A stretch of 64,000 nucleotides of DNA from Acidimicrobiia bacterium. Its GTDB lineage: Bacteria > Actinomycetota > Acidimicrobiia > Acidimicrobiales > Bin134. Of the stretch, positions 7,774-16,996 are shown in pieces. How positions within the stretch are numbered: the stretch's first letter is position 1; each line of letters starts with the position of its first letter. Below the pieces are notes generated by a model. That model did not search any database, had not been told where the DNA came from, and saw only the letters and a list, made by a program, of their open reading frames with translations. Position numbers and translations under genes: made by a program. The stretch spans positions 1 through 64,000 of the forward strand of contig JAJDYU010000037.1 of the NCBI GenBank assembly GCA_022825005.1, written 5' to 3'.

Positions 7774-8964
7774 CTATAGGCGCTCGATAATGGTGCCCGT
7801 GCCGAGTCCGCCACCGCAGCACATCGACACCAGCGCTCGGTGCCCGCCGGTCCGCTCCAACTCGTAGAGGGCCTTGGTGATTAATACACCTCCGGTGGCG
7901 CCCAGTGGATGGCCGAGTGCTATTGCCCCGCCGTTGGGGTTGACCCGATCGGGGTCGGGACGGAGTTCTGCCTGCCAAGCAAGGGGCACGGAGGCAAAGG
8001 CTTCGTTTACTTCGAAGAGATCGAAGTCGTCGATTTCGAGCGCGTTGCGCTCAAACAGTTCCTGAGTGGCAGGGATCGGACCAGTGAGCATGAGCACCGG
8101 GTCGCTTCCCACCAGAACTGAATCGGCGATGCGCGCCCGCGGTTCTAGCCCCAGTCGTTCAGCAGCAGCCTCGGTCATGAGCAATACGGCGCTGGCGCCA
8201 TCGCTGATCTGCGAAGAAGTTCCTGCGGTGTGGAGCGCGTCGGGTTCGTCGCCGCGGTTGCGGCGCAGTCCGGCAAGCGCTTCCAAAGAGGTCTCCCGCA
8301 GGCCTTGGTCCCGCTCGAAGGCTGCGACGCCTGCGGAGTTGCCTTCGGCGTCGAGCGTAGCCACTTCTATTGGGATGATCTGGCCATCGAAGCGGTCTTC
8401 GGCCCACGCCCGGGCAGCAAGTTGCTGGGAACGCAGTCCATAAGCGTCGAGATCTTCTTTGGTGAAACCCCATTTGGCGGCAATTCGATCGGCACCCTCG
8501 AACTGGGTGGTTGGCTCCCAGATCTCGGCGTATCTGCCTTCTTTGGGGCGGCCCACAAAGGGCTCCTCGGGCACGTTGGATCCCATCTTGACCAAGCTCA
8601 TGTTCTCGATGCCGCACGCGACCGCGACATCAACGAGTCCCGACCCAACCATTGCGTGGGCCAGCGTGGTGGACTGCTGTGACGAACCGCATTGGGCGTT
8701 CACCGTGGTTGATGCCACCTCGTGGGGGAGCCCAGCAGTGAGCCATCCTTGGCGCACAACACTCGACGCCTGTGCTCCAACTTGGTTTACGCACCCGCCA
8801 ATCACCTGGCCGACCTCAAGTGGATCGATTCTGGAGCGCTCGATGAGGCCGCCGATTACTGCCGCAAGTATCTCATTCGGATGCTTTGAGGACAGCGCTC
8901 CATTTCTCTTACCGACCGCGGAGCGCACGGCCTCGACGATCACGACTGGTGAGTTTGCAGGCAT
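7774..8964 (-). CDS. Acetyl-CoA C-acyltransferase (thiolase)
   Basis: A 396-residue thiolase with all catalytic signatures: the nucleophile Cys in NAQCGSSQQ, the His in [14 protein letters not shown] and the second Cys in [10 protein letters not shown]. It would cleave 3-ketoacyl-CoA to acetyl-CoA and a shortened acyl-CoA. I chose the ATG at 8964 because the family begins close to [10 protein letters not shown]; an in-frame TTG at 8991 would add nine residues. It converges on the SDR at 6794, which could supply its substrate. Active-site residues are intact, in contrast to the thiolase-like protein at 56993. Confidence 0.92.
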   Translation of the reverse strand: MPANSPVVIVEAVRSAVGKRNGALSSKHPNEILAAVIGGLIERSRIDPLEVGQVIGGCVNQVGAQASSVVRQGWLTAGLPHEVASTTVNAQCGSSQQSTTLAHAMVGSGLVDVAVACGIENMSLVKMGSNVPEEPFVGRPKEGRYAEIWEPTTQFEGADRIAAKWGFTKEDLDAYGLRSQQLAARAWAEDRFDGQIIPIEVATLDAEGNSAGVAAFERDQGLRETSLEALAGLRRNRGDEPDALHTAGTSSQISDGASAVLLMTEAAAERLGLEPRARIADSVLVGSDPVLMLTGPIPATQELFERNALEIDDFDLFEVNEAFASVPLAWQAELRPDPDRVNPNGGAIALGHPLGATGGVLITKALYELERTGGHRALVSMCCGGGLGTGTIIERL

Positions 8965-9061
8965 GCCGAAAAGAGTAGCTTCGAGGAGCAACGCGAACAG
9001 GCGGGCGAGGGTGTCCAGGAATTCGCCGTCAACGCTTACGATTACCGAAAGCCAGTTAGCC

Positions 9062-9137
9062 TGGTACCCCCCCTGGGACTCGAACCCAGAACCTGCGGAT
9101 TAAGAGTCCGTTGCTCTGCCAATTGAGCTAGAGGGGC
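9062..9137 (-). tRNA. tRNA-Lys(CTT) with encoded CCA
   Basis: Reading leftward: acceptor GCCCCTC with GGGGGGT, D-arm, anticodon loop CTCTTAA (CTT, reads AAG), T-arm TTCGAGT, discriminator A and an encoded CCA (9062-9064). It is the better-formed of the two lysine tRNA copies in the window. Confidence 0.93.
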
Positions 9138-9148
9138 TTGTGTTTGCG

Positions 9149-9224
9149 GCGGACCGAGGGGATTTGAACCCCCGACCTCCGGGACCACAACCCGGCGCTC
9201 TAACCTGACTGAGCTACGGCCCGC
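9149..9224 (-). tRNA. tRNA-His(GTG)
   Basis: Reading leftward, an extra G-1 faces C73, the hallmark of bacterial tRNA-His. The anticodon stem CCGGG/CCCGG encloses TTGTGGT with anticodon GTG, and the T-loop is TTCAAAT. CCA is not encoded. It lies 11 bases upstream of tRNA-Lys on the same strand, so the two are probably transcribed together. Confidence 0.93.
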
Positions 9225-9305
9225 AAGCCTGGTCAGTCTATGGGCAGCAGACGGAGACCGGGAAACCGTTTGAATTGCTCTCCCGACGAATTGGTGACTT
9301 GTGGC

Positions 9306-10094
9306 TTAGCGAGAGCGAAAGTTCTCTATGGCCTTGGCGATGTCGCCGGAGTAGCCCGCGAGCACCTGAGTCCGGTTCTCGAGCAGAATCGCATAGTCCA
9401 GGCTGGGCGCGTCTCGTCCCGCGGCAAGCATCTCTTTCGACAACTCCACTCCGAAGGCGGGATTGGAGAGTACGAGTCGGGCCCGATCGCTGGCGGCATC
9501 CAACAGTGCGTCGGGTTCGTGTACCTGAGAAATCAAACCCAGCGCAAGTGCCTCGTCGGCATGAACTGTCCTTCCGGTGAGCATCAGATCAGTGGCGTGA
9601 CCTCCGCCAATGATCCTGGGTAGGAGGTAGCTGATGCCCATCTCGCCTGCTGAGAGTCCGATCTTCACGTTGGCCACCAAGAACTTCGCGGTGGTAGAGC
9701 CGAGCCGAATGTCGCAGGCCAAAGCCAGCGCAAATCCCCCTCCAGCGGCTGGCCCGTTCACCGCGGCGATGAACACCTTGGGTATTGAATGAATACGGGC
9801 CACTAGCTGGGAGATTCGGCGTTGCCCCAGATATGACCTATCGGCGGGAGTGAAATTCGTCTCCGAAGGGGCTTCATCCCAGCCGCCCATCAAGTCTGCC
9901 CCGGCACAAAAGCCGCGTCCTGCTCCAGTGAGGATCACGACCCGGATTTCGGGGTCGGTCTCCACGTCGTCTAACCGGCCGTGGAGCACTTCGATCAGAT
10001 CCGTCGTGATGGCATTGAGGCGCTCCGGACGATTCAGCGCTAATACCCTCACGCCCGGTTCGGTGTCTTGCCTGACAACGAGCTCGGTTTCCAT
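9306..10094 (-). CDS. Enoyl-CoA hydratase/isomerase family protein (crotonase fold)
   Basis: A 262-residue crotonase. Oxyanion-hole segments are present (GAGRGFCAGADL and NGPAAGGGFALAL), as is the LPRIIG helix. The two acid/base Glu of classic enoyl-CoA hydratase are absent: FAL replaces CEL, and there is no PE in the next motif. The reaction may therefore be isomerisation or another crotonase chemistry. The ATG at 10094 has AGGAGT 6-7 bases upstream and is preferred to longer alternatives. It diverges from the TetR gene at 10232, which is the natural candidate regulator. Confidence 0.85.
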   Translation of the reverse strand: METELVVRQDTEPGVRVLALNRPERLNAITTDLIEVLHGRLDDVETDPEIRVVILTGAGRGFCAGADLMGGWDEAPSETNFTPADRSYLGQRRISQLVARIHSIPKVFIAAVNGPAAGGGFALALACDIRLGSTTAKFLVANVKIGLSAGEMGISYLLPRIIGGGHATDLMLTGRTVHADEALALGLISQVHEPDALLDAASDRARLVLSNPAFGVELSKEMLAAGRDAPSLDYAILLENRTQVLAGYSGDIAKAIENFRSR

Positions 10095-10119
10095 TGTCCA
10101 CTCCTTCGTCGGCGGTCCA

Positions 10120-10136
10120 GAACAATCTATTGGTTC
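10120..10136. promoter_or_regulatory. Candidate TetR operator
   Basis: GAACAATCTATTGGTTC is an imperfect 17-bp palindrome with outer arms GAAC/GTTC. It sits 26 bases upstream of the crotonase start, in the gap shared with the divergent TetR gene. A second short inverted repeat, CTAAG-N8-CTTAG, lies at 10186-10203. Both fit operator geometry but are common enough by chance to be tentative. Confidence 0.3.
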
Positions 10137-10231
10137 TCGCGAGTCTCGTTTGGCGCGTCGGAACATTTGGGAGCAACCGTCTCGACTAAGGCCTTCGACT
10201 TAGCGGCCAGGTGCTTGGGTAGTGTGGCAGG

Positions 10232-10876
10232 GTGGCCTTAGCCTATGCACCTGACACAATCCATCCGACCCAATTGGCGCTGATCGTCGCCGGCGAGAGG
10301 ATCTTCGCCGACCGGGGTTTGCACGGTGTTTCCCTGCGGGAGATCGGGGCGGCCGCCGGGCAGCGAAACAACAATGTCACCCAGTACCACTTTGGATCCA
10401 AGGAGGGTCTCGTGGTCGCGATCTTCAAATATCGCTCGGCTGTGGTGAACGCCAACCGGCTCAGGCGACTAGAGGCGGCAAGCCGGTTGGGCCCACCCAA
10501 TGCCCGGTCGCTCATTGAAGCATTTTTGGTCCCGCTGGGTGAGCAGATTGCCGATGGGAACTCCTACGTTCAATTCCTTGCCCGACTCCGGACCGACGGA
10601 AACAACTCAATCCTCTACGACTGCCGAGAACCGGAGATGGTGTCCGCGTTCTATCAAATTGCCGAGGCACTCCGAAGCGGTGAGCTGGTCCACCTGACTC
10701 AAGAGCGGTTTCGGTGTCGGCTTCGGCTCATTGTCGATCTGGGCATTTCAGCCCTAGCGAAATGGGATGACGGCATGCTCGCCTTGGACGAATACATGTA
10801 CGAACTGGTGGATGGGCTAACGGCGATGGCCCTTGCCACCGGACACCGAGCATCCAACGCGGCAAGCACTTCGTAG
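10232..10876 (+). CDS. TetR-family transcriptional regulator
   Basis: A 214-residue regulator. The N-terminal helix-turn-helix (residues ~15-60) has LREIGAAAGQ and QYHFGSKEGL, the standard TetR recognition-helix pattern. The C-terminal helical part is the ligand and dimer domain and is not informative about the inducer. The start is GTG. Being divergent from the crotonase at 10094, it probably represses that gene and itself and is relieved by a CoA-ester or the pathway substrate. The ligand is unknown. Confidence 0.9.
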   Translation: MALAYAPDTIHPTQLALIVAGERIFADRGLHGVSLREIGAAAGQRNNNVTQYHFGSKEGLVVAIFKYRSAVVNANRLRRLEAASRLGPPNARSLIEAFLVPLGEQIADGNSYVQFLARLRTDGNNSILYDCREPEMVSAFYQIAEALRSGELVHLTQERFRCRLRLIVDLGISALAKWDDGMLALDEYMYELVDGLTAMALATGHRASNAASTS

Positions 10877-10968
10877 ACACCTTGCTGCCAACCTGTCTTC
10901 GGAAATTGGCTGCCATGCCGTTCTGTGGCCCTTCGTTGATTTCGCCGGGCCGCCGCGGTCAGGCGAGC

Positions 10969-10994
10969 CGGGCCGCACTGCGGCATCCGGCCCG
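10969..10994. terminator. Possible hairpin between convergent genes
   Basis: CGGGCCG and CGGCCCG form a 7-bp GC-only stem around a 12-base loop, in the 142-base gap between the convergent TetR and ABC solute-binding genes. No T-tract follows on either strand, so the terminator call is weak. Confidence 0.3.
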
Positions 10995-11018
10995 CCTACC
11001 GGGTTGGCTGCTGTAGCC

Positions 11019-12773
11019 TTAGGTGACTCTTACGTACACCTCGGTGACGTCGAGTTGGTTCTGAAGGATGGGATCAATCTGGTAGGCCACATTGGCCAAC
11101 TTTTCGGAGTTGATGCCAATCGACTGGATCACAAAGACCGTCATCACGCCGACCACCGCGTCCCGTATCAGGATGGCCTGGCAGTCTTTGGACCGCTCAA
11201 AGTACTCATCGCTGCCGGGAGTGAGAGCAACGAGCTCGGAGCTGCACTCGTCAATGCCTGGGAAGGTCGTGTCGCAGATGTTGGCGAACGCCGTGGTCTG
11301 GAACATGCGGGGGAACGAATCGGGCAAGCCGCGAAGCAACGGCACCGGATTGAGGTCTCCGTTGGCGCCAGCCGCAAGGTACCACTCGCCTACGAGATCG
11401 GTGGTTGGTACGATCTCAAGATCAATCCCAACCCGTGACCACTGGGCCTGGACGACCTCTGAGATGGTCTGGGAATCGCCGGTGGTCGTGACGATCTTCA
11501 GATCCAATCCGTCTCCGTATCCGGCCTCGGCAAGAAGGTCTCGGGCCCGGTCGGGGTTGTAGGCGTAGAGGCCTTCTAGGTCGGGGTTGTACTCCGCGCT
11601 GCCGGGCGGAACCATTCCCCACGCTGGTGCGCTTAGCCCGCCGTAGACGAGTTCGTTCAGTTCGTCGCGATCGGTGGCGTAGTTGAGGGCCTGGCGGACC
11701 AAGACGTTGGCGACCGGACTTGGCTCCGAGAAGCATCCGTTAATCAGGTACGCGGCTGGAAGCTGCTTGGCGATGCCCTCGACCGAGTCGCCCAGAGCCT
11801 CTAGCTCTTGAGGAGTGATGAGTGACGGGCCCGTGGCAAAGTCGGCCGCGCCGCTCCGCAGCGCATTGACCACCGCAGTGGGTCCGTCGGTATGAACGAG
11901 TTCGATCGCATTCAATCGGACGTTGTCGGCATCCCAATACAGGTCGTTCTTCACGAGGGTGACAACGGAGCCCTCTTGGTAGCTGTCGATCTTGAACGGT
12001 CCGGCGGTTATCACGTCGCGGGCATGGTCTCCCCCGTCCATTGAGGCTGGCGACACGGGAGTGGTTTCGGCGTCGGCCAGAAGCTTGAACCATGAGCCGC
12101 CAACCGGTGCCGTGAGATTGATGACGAATTCGGTATCCGAAACGACGTCCATTGACTCGATGAGCGACAAGCCTCCGTTGATACGAAGCCCGGGCGCCGC
12201 GGCTTCGGTGGTTCGAATGATGCTGTCGACCGCCACCTGAGCCGTGAGTGACTCACCATCGCTGAACACGAGGTTGGGCTTGAGCACTACCCTGATTGTG
12301 GTGGCATCGACGATCTCTGCCGACTCGGCTAGGTCCATTTCAATCTCACCGGACGGGAGGTACTTCACCCATGAGTTTGTGACCGGATAAGTGAACTGGT
12401 ACTGACCGGCCTGCATCGAGGCCGGGTCGAAGCTCAGGCCGCCGTATTCGGTCAGATTGACCGCCCGGCGAAGGACTCCCTCGGGGTCGACATCACTTAC
12501 TTCTTCGACTGCGGTCTCCTCTGGGTCGGTTGACTGTTCAGCGTTGCCGGTCGTCTCCGCTCCCTCATCGGTGGTGCCCTCCGATTCTCCGGCAGTCTCC
12601 TCTGGAGCCGTTGGCTCTTCGGCTGCGCCGTCGGATGCCTGGTCGCTCACCGCCGGGGGATCAGGCTCGCTTGCCACTGGGCCGTCATCATCGTCGTTTC
12701 CGCAAGCCGCTACTAAAAGAGCGAACACTGCGAGCAGCACGACAAATTTCCGCCAGATGAGTCCATTGGTCAT
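11019..12773 (-). CDS. ABC transporter solute-binding lipoprotein, family 5 (peptide/nickel type)
   Basis: A 584-residue lipoprotein. Residues 1-24 form a signal peptide ending in lipobox LVAAC, with Cys24 as lipidated residue. Residues ~25-95 are an acidic Glu/Thr/Ser-rich linker that probably spans the cell wall. The rest is a SBP_bac_5 domain with the usual opening about TEYGGLSFDPAS and internal patterns such as VRQALNYATDRDEL. The ATG at 12773 has AAAGGGGAT upstream. It is the last gene of the leftward importer operon at 16855-12773 and would capture the ligand for the permease. Family 5 members bind peptides, but also sugars and other organics, so the ligand is open. Confidence 0.9.
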   Translation of the reverse strand: MTNGLIWRKFVVLLAVFALLVAACGNDDDDGPVASEPDPPAVSDQASDGAAEEPTAPEETAGESEGTTDEGAETTGNAEQSTDPEETAVEEVSDVDPEGVLRRAVNLTEYGGLSFDPASMQAGQYQFTYPVTNSWVKYLPSGEIEMDLAESAEIVDATTIRVVLKPNLVFSDGESLTAQVAVDSIIRTTEAAAPGLRINGGLSLIESMDVVSDTEFVINLTAPVGGSWFKLLADAETTPVSPASMDGGDHARDVITAGPFKIDSYQEGSVVTLVKNDLYWDADNVRLNAIELVHTDGPTAVVNALRSGAADFATGPSLITPQELEALGDSVEGIAKQLPAAYLINGCFSEPSPVANVLVRQALNYATDRDELNELVYGGLSAPAWGMVPPGSAEYNPDLEGLYAYNPDRARDLLAEAGYGDGLDLKIVTTTGDSQTISEVVQAQWSRVGIDLEIVPTTDLVGEWYLAAGANGDLNPVPLLRGLPDSFPRMFQTTAFANICDTTFPGIDECSSELVALTPGSDEYFERSKDCQAILIRDAVVGVMTVFVIQSIGINSEKLANVAYQIDPILQNQLDVTEVYVRVT

Positions 12774-12825
12774 AACGAGATCCCCTTTCTCGAAGATCAC
12801 AGGCGTTGACTCCTGAGATCGCTAG

Positions 12826-12853
12826 TAGTTACGTCATGCCAGTTGTAAGTCAA
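12826..12853 (-). promoter_or_regulatory. Possible promoter for the solute-binding protein gene
   Basis: On the minus strand TTGACT (12853-12848) and TAACTA (12831-12826) are separated by 16 bases, about 53 bases before the ATG at 12773. The -10 match is only partial. A separate promoter here would let the binding protein be made in excess over the membrane parts, as is common. Confidence 0.35.
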
Positions 12854-12933
12854 ATGGCTTACCGGAACTTCGCTCAGCCTAATCCTGGGTATCCAATCGG
12901 GCAAGAGGGTCGGCGGAATCGAACAGACCCCCG

Positions 12934-13953
12934 TCAATCGACGGCTTCGAATACTGAGCGGCCTCGAAGTTCGATGCCGCGTTCGTGCAGGTGACAGCGT
13001 ACAACCGTGCCTACTGGCGTGAGGTAGGGATCTGGGGACTCAGTACGACAGACATCCATTACGAACGGGCACCGGGTGTGGAATCTGCATCCGGAAGGAG
13101 GGTTTGTGGGGGATGGGATGTCGGCGCGGACCCCGATGCGTCGCCGGGCCCTTTGCTTGGCGGGGTCAGGAACGGGTATCGCCTGAAGCAAGGTAACGGT
13201 GTAGGGGTGCTTCGGTGATGTGTACACCTCTTCGGCAGGACCGGATTCGACAATTTGGCCGAGGTACATGACCGCGATGTTGTGGCTCGCATGGCGAACA
13301 ACCGCGAGATCGTGGGCGATGAGCAGAAGTGAGATCCGCTGTTGTTGTTGGAGGTCGCTCAAAAGGTTGATCACTTCAGCTTGGGTTGAGACGTCAAGGG
13401 CGCTGACCGGCTCGTCGAGCACCAATATCTGCGGCGACAGGGCCAGGGCTCGGGCCACTGCCACCCGCTGGAGTTGTCCCCCCGACATTTCGCTGGGATA
13501 GCTGTGGCGGTGTTCAGGACGCAGTCCGACCATTTTCAAAAGCTGCTCGACCCGGAGCCGGCGCTCGTCGAACGACGATGTGGCTCGGTGCGATCGCAGC
13601 GGTTCGACAATCGACGCGCCGACAGTGGACATGGGATCGAGCGACGAATAAGGGTCTTGAAACACCATTTGCACGTTGCGGCGCAACTGTCGACCGCGGC
13701 GCCCTCGCCAGTCGTTGGCGTCCTGGCCGGCGATTTGCAATGTGCCCGATGTTGGCTTGATCAATCCGGTTACGAGGCGGGCAAGGGTGGACTTACCCGA
13801 ACCCGACTCGCCGACAAGGCCCAGCGTGCGTCCCGCATCGATGGTGAAGGAGGCGTGTTCCACTGCTCTGACTCGAGCGACCTCGCGGCGCATTAGTCCC
13901 CTTCTTATTGGGAAGTACTTGGACAGCCCGGTCGCCTCCATAACGGTGCTCAC
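12934..13953 (-). CDS. Peptide-type ABC transporter ATP-binding protein (DppF/OppF)
   Basis: A 339-residue ATPase with Walker A GESGSGKST, signature SGGQLQRVAVARA, Walker B ILVLDEPVSALD and the C-terminal oligopeptide-type tail with its conserved Cys pattern (CRFHTRCPFVMDVC). It energises import through the DppB/DppC membrane pair together with the ATPase half of the neighbouring fusion. Its ATG overlaps the stop codon of the fusion gene by 4 bases (ATGA), indicating translational coupling. Confidence 0.92.
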   Translation of the reverse strand: MSTVMEATGLSKYFPIRRGLMRREVARVRAVEHASFTIDAGRTLGLVGESGSGKSTLARLVTGLIKPTSGTLQIAGQDANDWRGRRGRQLRRNVQMVFQDPYSSLDPMSTVGASIVEPLRSHRATSSFDERRLRVEQLLKMVGLRPEHRHSYPSEMSGGQLQRVAVARALALSPQILVLDEPVSALDVSTQAEVINLLSDLQQQQRISLLLIAHDLAVVRHASHNIAVMYLGQIVESGPAEEVYTSPKHPYTVTLLQAIPVPDPAKQRARRRIGVRADIPSPTNPPSGCRFHTRCPFVMDVCRTESPDPYLTPVGTVVRCHLHERGIELRGRSVFEAVD

Positions 13954-15911
13954 AGAATCACCTCTTGCTCAGGCACAGGATGAGCAACGGAGTGCAGAAC
14001 GCAGCGCACTGTCGCCTCGTCGGGTAGATCAGTCAATTGGATCGGACTGGCGTCGCACTCGGGCTGTCGGTGCTCGCATCGTGCCGCAAATCGACAGCCC
14101 GCGGAATGGGTGCCGGGAAGCGGGACGACTCCCGGGATGGAGGGCAACCGTTCGCCAGGCTGCGCGCCTTGTGGCATGGCCCGCAGCAAGGCCTGGGTAT
14201 AGGGGTGCTTGGGTGCGCCGAATACCTCGTCCACCGTCGCCTGCTCCACAACTTGGCCCGCATACATGACGGCGACTCGATCACAGATGTCGGCGACGAC
14301 ACCGAGATCGTGGGTCACGAAGATGATGGCCATCTCAAGTTCGGATTGAAGAGAGCGCATTAGGTCGAGGATTTCGGCCTGCATGGTGACGTCGAGCGCG
14401 GTGGTTGGCTCGTCGGCAATAAGCAGCTTCGGCTCGCAGATCAGCGCTTGGGCGATCATCACTCGCTGGCGCATGCCCCCGGAGAGTTGATGGGGGTATT
14501 CGCCGAAGCGGAGTTGCGGTTCGGCGATCCCGACCCGATCGAGCAGTTCGATGGCGCGTTGCTTGGCGACTCCCGGCTTGACTGGCAGGTGGAGGCGCAT
14601 TGCCTCGGTGAGCTGATTGCCAATGGTGAATGCAGGATTCAAGCTGGTTAGAGGATCCTGGAAAATCATCGAGATCTCGCGCCCTCGGATTTGGCGGAGT
14701 TCTCTCGAAGAGCAGCGGAGGAGGTCCCGCTCTTCGAACACAACTTCGCCGCTGCTTATCCACCCCGGCGGTGTCGGGACCAATCGCATGATTCCCAGCG
14801 CCGTCATGGTCTTGCCTGAACCGCTCTCGCCCACCAACCCGAGTACCTCGCGCCTAGCTACGTCCAGGCTGACTTCCTCGACAACATGGGCAGGCTGGGA
14901 GCGAGTAGCGACTGTGACGGTGAGGTTTCGCACTCTTAAGAGGCTGGCTGCGCCTCCCGGCTCACAGTGGGCTTCGGTTGAATCCCTCGTGCTTAGCGCT
15001 GTTATCCCCAAGTTGGCCCGGCGCTGAATTCGCCGTGGCGCTTTCGCGGCCCTGTGGCCGAGCGAGTCGCGAAATCCGTCGCCCACCACATTCCAGGCCA
15101 AGACAGTGAATGCGATGGCGGCTCCAGGCGGCACCATGAGCCAGGGGTGGGTGAAGATGGCGTTGAATGCCCGTCGAAGCATCTGACCCCAACTGGGGTT
15201 GGGCGGCTGCACCCCCAGCCCCAAGAAGCTTAGGGAAGCCTCGGCCAGCAACGAGGCGCCGAGCAAGATGGTTACTTGGATGATCAGGGGCGATGCCACG
15301 TTGGGCAACACCCGCCGCCACATAATCGTGAACCCAGGCGTTCCGATGGACCGCGACGCCTCGACGTATGACTCCTCCTTCACGGCCAATACCTGGCCGC
15401 GTACCAGACGCACTATTCCGGGAATGAAAATCACGGCGATGGCGATCATGGCGTTGCCGAGCCCCGGCCCGAGGACGCCGGCGATCGCCAACGCGAATAT
15501 AAGCGGAGGGAAACTCGACATCGCGTCGATGGCCCGCATCGCCAGGTAGTCGGCCTTACCGCCCAGATAGCCGGCGATCACCCCGAATGGCAGCGCCACG
15601 GCGAGCGCCATGCCGACAATCTGGAGGGAAGCTCGCAATGCGACGCGCGAGGCGAAGACCATTCTGCTGAATACGTCCCGACCCAAGTCGTCGGTCCCGA
15701 ACCAGAACTCGCTGCTCGGGCCTTCAAATCTGCTGCCTTCCAGAGCATGGGGTTCGTGCTGGGTTATCACTGGCGCCAGCACCCCGAGGAATAAGATGAT
15801 CAACAACCAAGTCACGCCAAGCATTGCGATCGGATCGCAAATGAACCGGCCCGTCGCCACTACAAGCGGGCTGGCGTGGCGCCGTTCGGTTGGTTTCTCC
15901 CTCTTTTTCAT
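13950..15911 (-). CDS. Fused peptide-type ABC permease and ATPase (DppC-DppD)
   Basis: One 653-residue polypeptide holds two usually separate subunits. Residues ~1-290 are a DppC-type permease: an early membrane helix, [13 protein letters not shown], further helices and the EAA-like ASRSIGTPG loop. A ~35-residue polar linker follows. Residues ~325-653 are a DppD-type ATPase with [29 protein letters not shown] and the Cys-containing C-terminal tail (GCRFAARC). The reading frame is uninterrupted and the gene overlaps both neighbours by 4 bases, so the fusion is unlikely to be an assembly artefact. It should pair with DppB and DppF in one complex. Confidence 0.9.
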   Translation of the reverse strand: MKKREKPTERRHASPLVVATGRFICDPIAMLGVTWLLIILFLGVLAPVITQHEPHALEGSRFEGPSSEFWFGTDDLGRDVFSRMVFASRVALRASLQIVGMALAVALPFGVIAGYLGGKADYLAMRAIDAMSSFPPLIFALAIAGVLGPGLGNAMIAIAVIFIPGIVRLVRGQVLAVKEESYVEASRSIGTPGFTIMWRRVLPNVASPLIIQVTILLGASLLAEASLSFLGLGVQPPNPSWGQMLRRAFNAIFTHPWLMVPPGAAIAFTVLAWNVVGDGFRDSLGHRAAKAPRRIQRRANLGITALSTRDSTEAHCEPGGAASLLRVRNLTVTVATRSQPAHVVEEVSLDVARREVLGLVGESGSGKTMTALGIMRLVPTPPGWISSGEVVFEERDLLRCSSRELRQIRGREISMIFQDPLTSLNPAFTIGNQLTEAMRLHLPVKPGVAKQRAIELLDRVGIAEPQLRFGEYPHQLSGGMRQRVMIAQALICEPKLLIADEPTTALDVTMQAEILDLMRSLQSELEMAIIFVTHDLGVVADICDRVAVMYAGQVVEQATVDEVFGAPKHPYTQALLRAMPQGAQPGERLPSIPGVVPLPGTHSAGCRFAARCEHRQPECDASPIQLTDLPDEATVRCVLHSVAHPVPEQEVIL

Positions 15912-16855
15912 GTGACCCGCACCTTGGGATTGAGGATCCCGTATGCCATGTCAACCAGGAACATCAACACCACCTGCAAAATGGCGAAGAAGATCACAAC
16001 CCCCTGAATTACCGGCAGGTCCCTGGCCAGCACCGCTTGGAGGAGAAAGGTCCCTAGGCCAGGGATGCTGAAGATCTGTTCGATGATCACGCTTCCCCCG
16101 ATCAGCACGCTGACTTGGAGGCCGAGCACCGTTACGACGGGCATCGCTGCATTCTTCAGGGCATGCTTGCCTACCGCCCGATACGGCCCGCTGCCCTTTG
16201 CCCATGCAGTTCGGACGTAGTGCGAAGACATAACGTCGATGAGCGAAGCGCGTAGTTGTCGGGAAATGGTGGCTGCGGAGAGGAGGCCCAGCGAGATCGC
16301 GGGCAGCGTGACTGACTTCAACCACTCGTAGAAGCTGTCGGTAATTCTGGTAAAGCCCAGAGCGGGAAACCACCCGTATTCAATGGCGAAGACCGATATG
16401 AAGATCATGGCGAGCAGGAAGTTCGGTACGGCTAGGCCGATGCTCGCTCCCACAACAGTCAATCGATCTAGCACCTGTCCAGGGCGCATGCCCGCGAAGA
16501 CACCGCTTGTGACGCCGATGATCACGCCGACAACGAGTGCCGACAACGCGATGCTTATGGTGATCGGGAGGCGATTGAGGATCTTGTCCAGTACAGGGCG
16601 ACCGTCCACAAGCGAATCGCCCAAGTCGAAGCGAACAGTGTCTCCGAGCCAGGCCAGGTACCGGACAATGAGCGGGTCATCGAGCCGAAGCTCTTCTCGC
16701 ACTTCGGCAATCCGCTCTTCGGTGGCGTTTTCCCCGCCAGCGAGGGCAACCGAAGGGTCACCGGGAACGAGTTCGATGAGGAGGAATACGCCGAAGGTCG
16801 CAAACAGCAGAACGGGCAAAATCGCCGCTAGGCGCCGTCCCATTACCCCCAGCAT
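15908..16855 (-). CDS. Peptide-type ABC transporter permease (DppB)
   Basis: A 315-residue inner-membrane permease. An N-terminal helix is followed by ELVPGDP, about five further hydrophobic segments, and the cytoplasmic EAA loop (YVRTAWAKGSG), which contacts the ATPases. The end FLVDMAYGILNPKVRV is typical of DppB/OppB. It is the first gene of the leftward operon B, C-D fusion, F, A. The 4-base overlap with the next gene indicates co-translation. Confidence 0.92.
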   Translation of the reverse strand: MLGVMGRRLAAILPVLLFATFGVFLLIELVPGDPSVALAGGENATEERIAEVREELRLDDPLIVRYLAWLGDTVRFDLGDSLVDGRPVLDKILNRLPITISIALSALVVGVIIGVTSGVFAGMRPGQVLDRLTVVGASIGLAVPNFLLAMIFISVFAIEYGWFPALGFTRITDSFYEWLKSVTLPAISLGLLSAATISRQLRASLIDVMSSHYVRTAWAKGSGPYRAVGKHALKNAAMPVVTVLGLQVSVLIGGSVIIEQIFSIPGLGTFLLQAVLARDLPVIQGVVIFFAILQVVLMFLVDMAYGILNPKVRVT

Positions 16856-16996
16856 GTTCTACTCCCAATGTCCAGTGATGGTAGCACTGCAATAAGCCGG
16901 GTGTTTTAGGGATGGCGCACCTCAAGGTCCCGCCGACAGTCCAAGGGGAATGGATTCGCTGGTTACATCCACGCGGTGTACCCAGCGGGGGCGGGA

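Noticed and set aside
4629-9137. Integrative element bounded by tRNA att sites
   Set aside because: No integrase, excisionase or mobility gene lies between or near the tRNA copies; kept only as a question about duplication.
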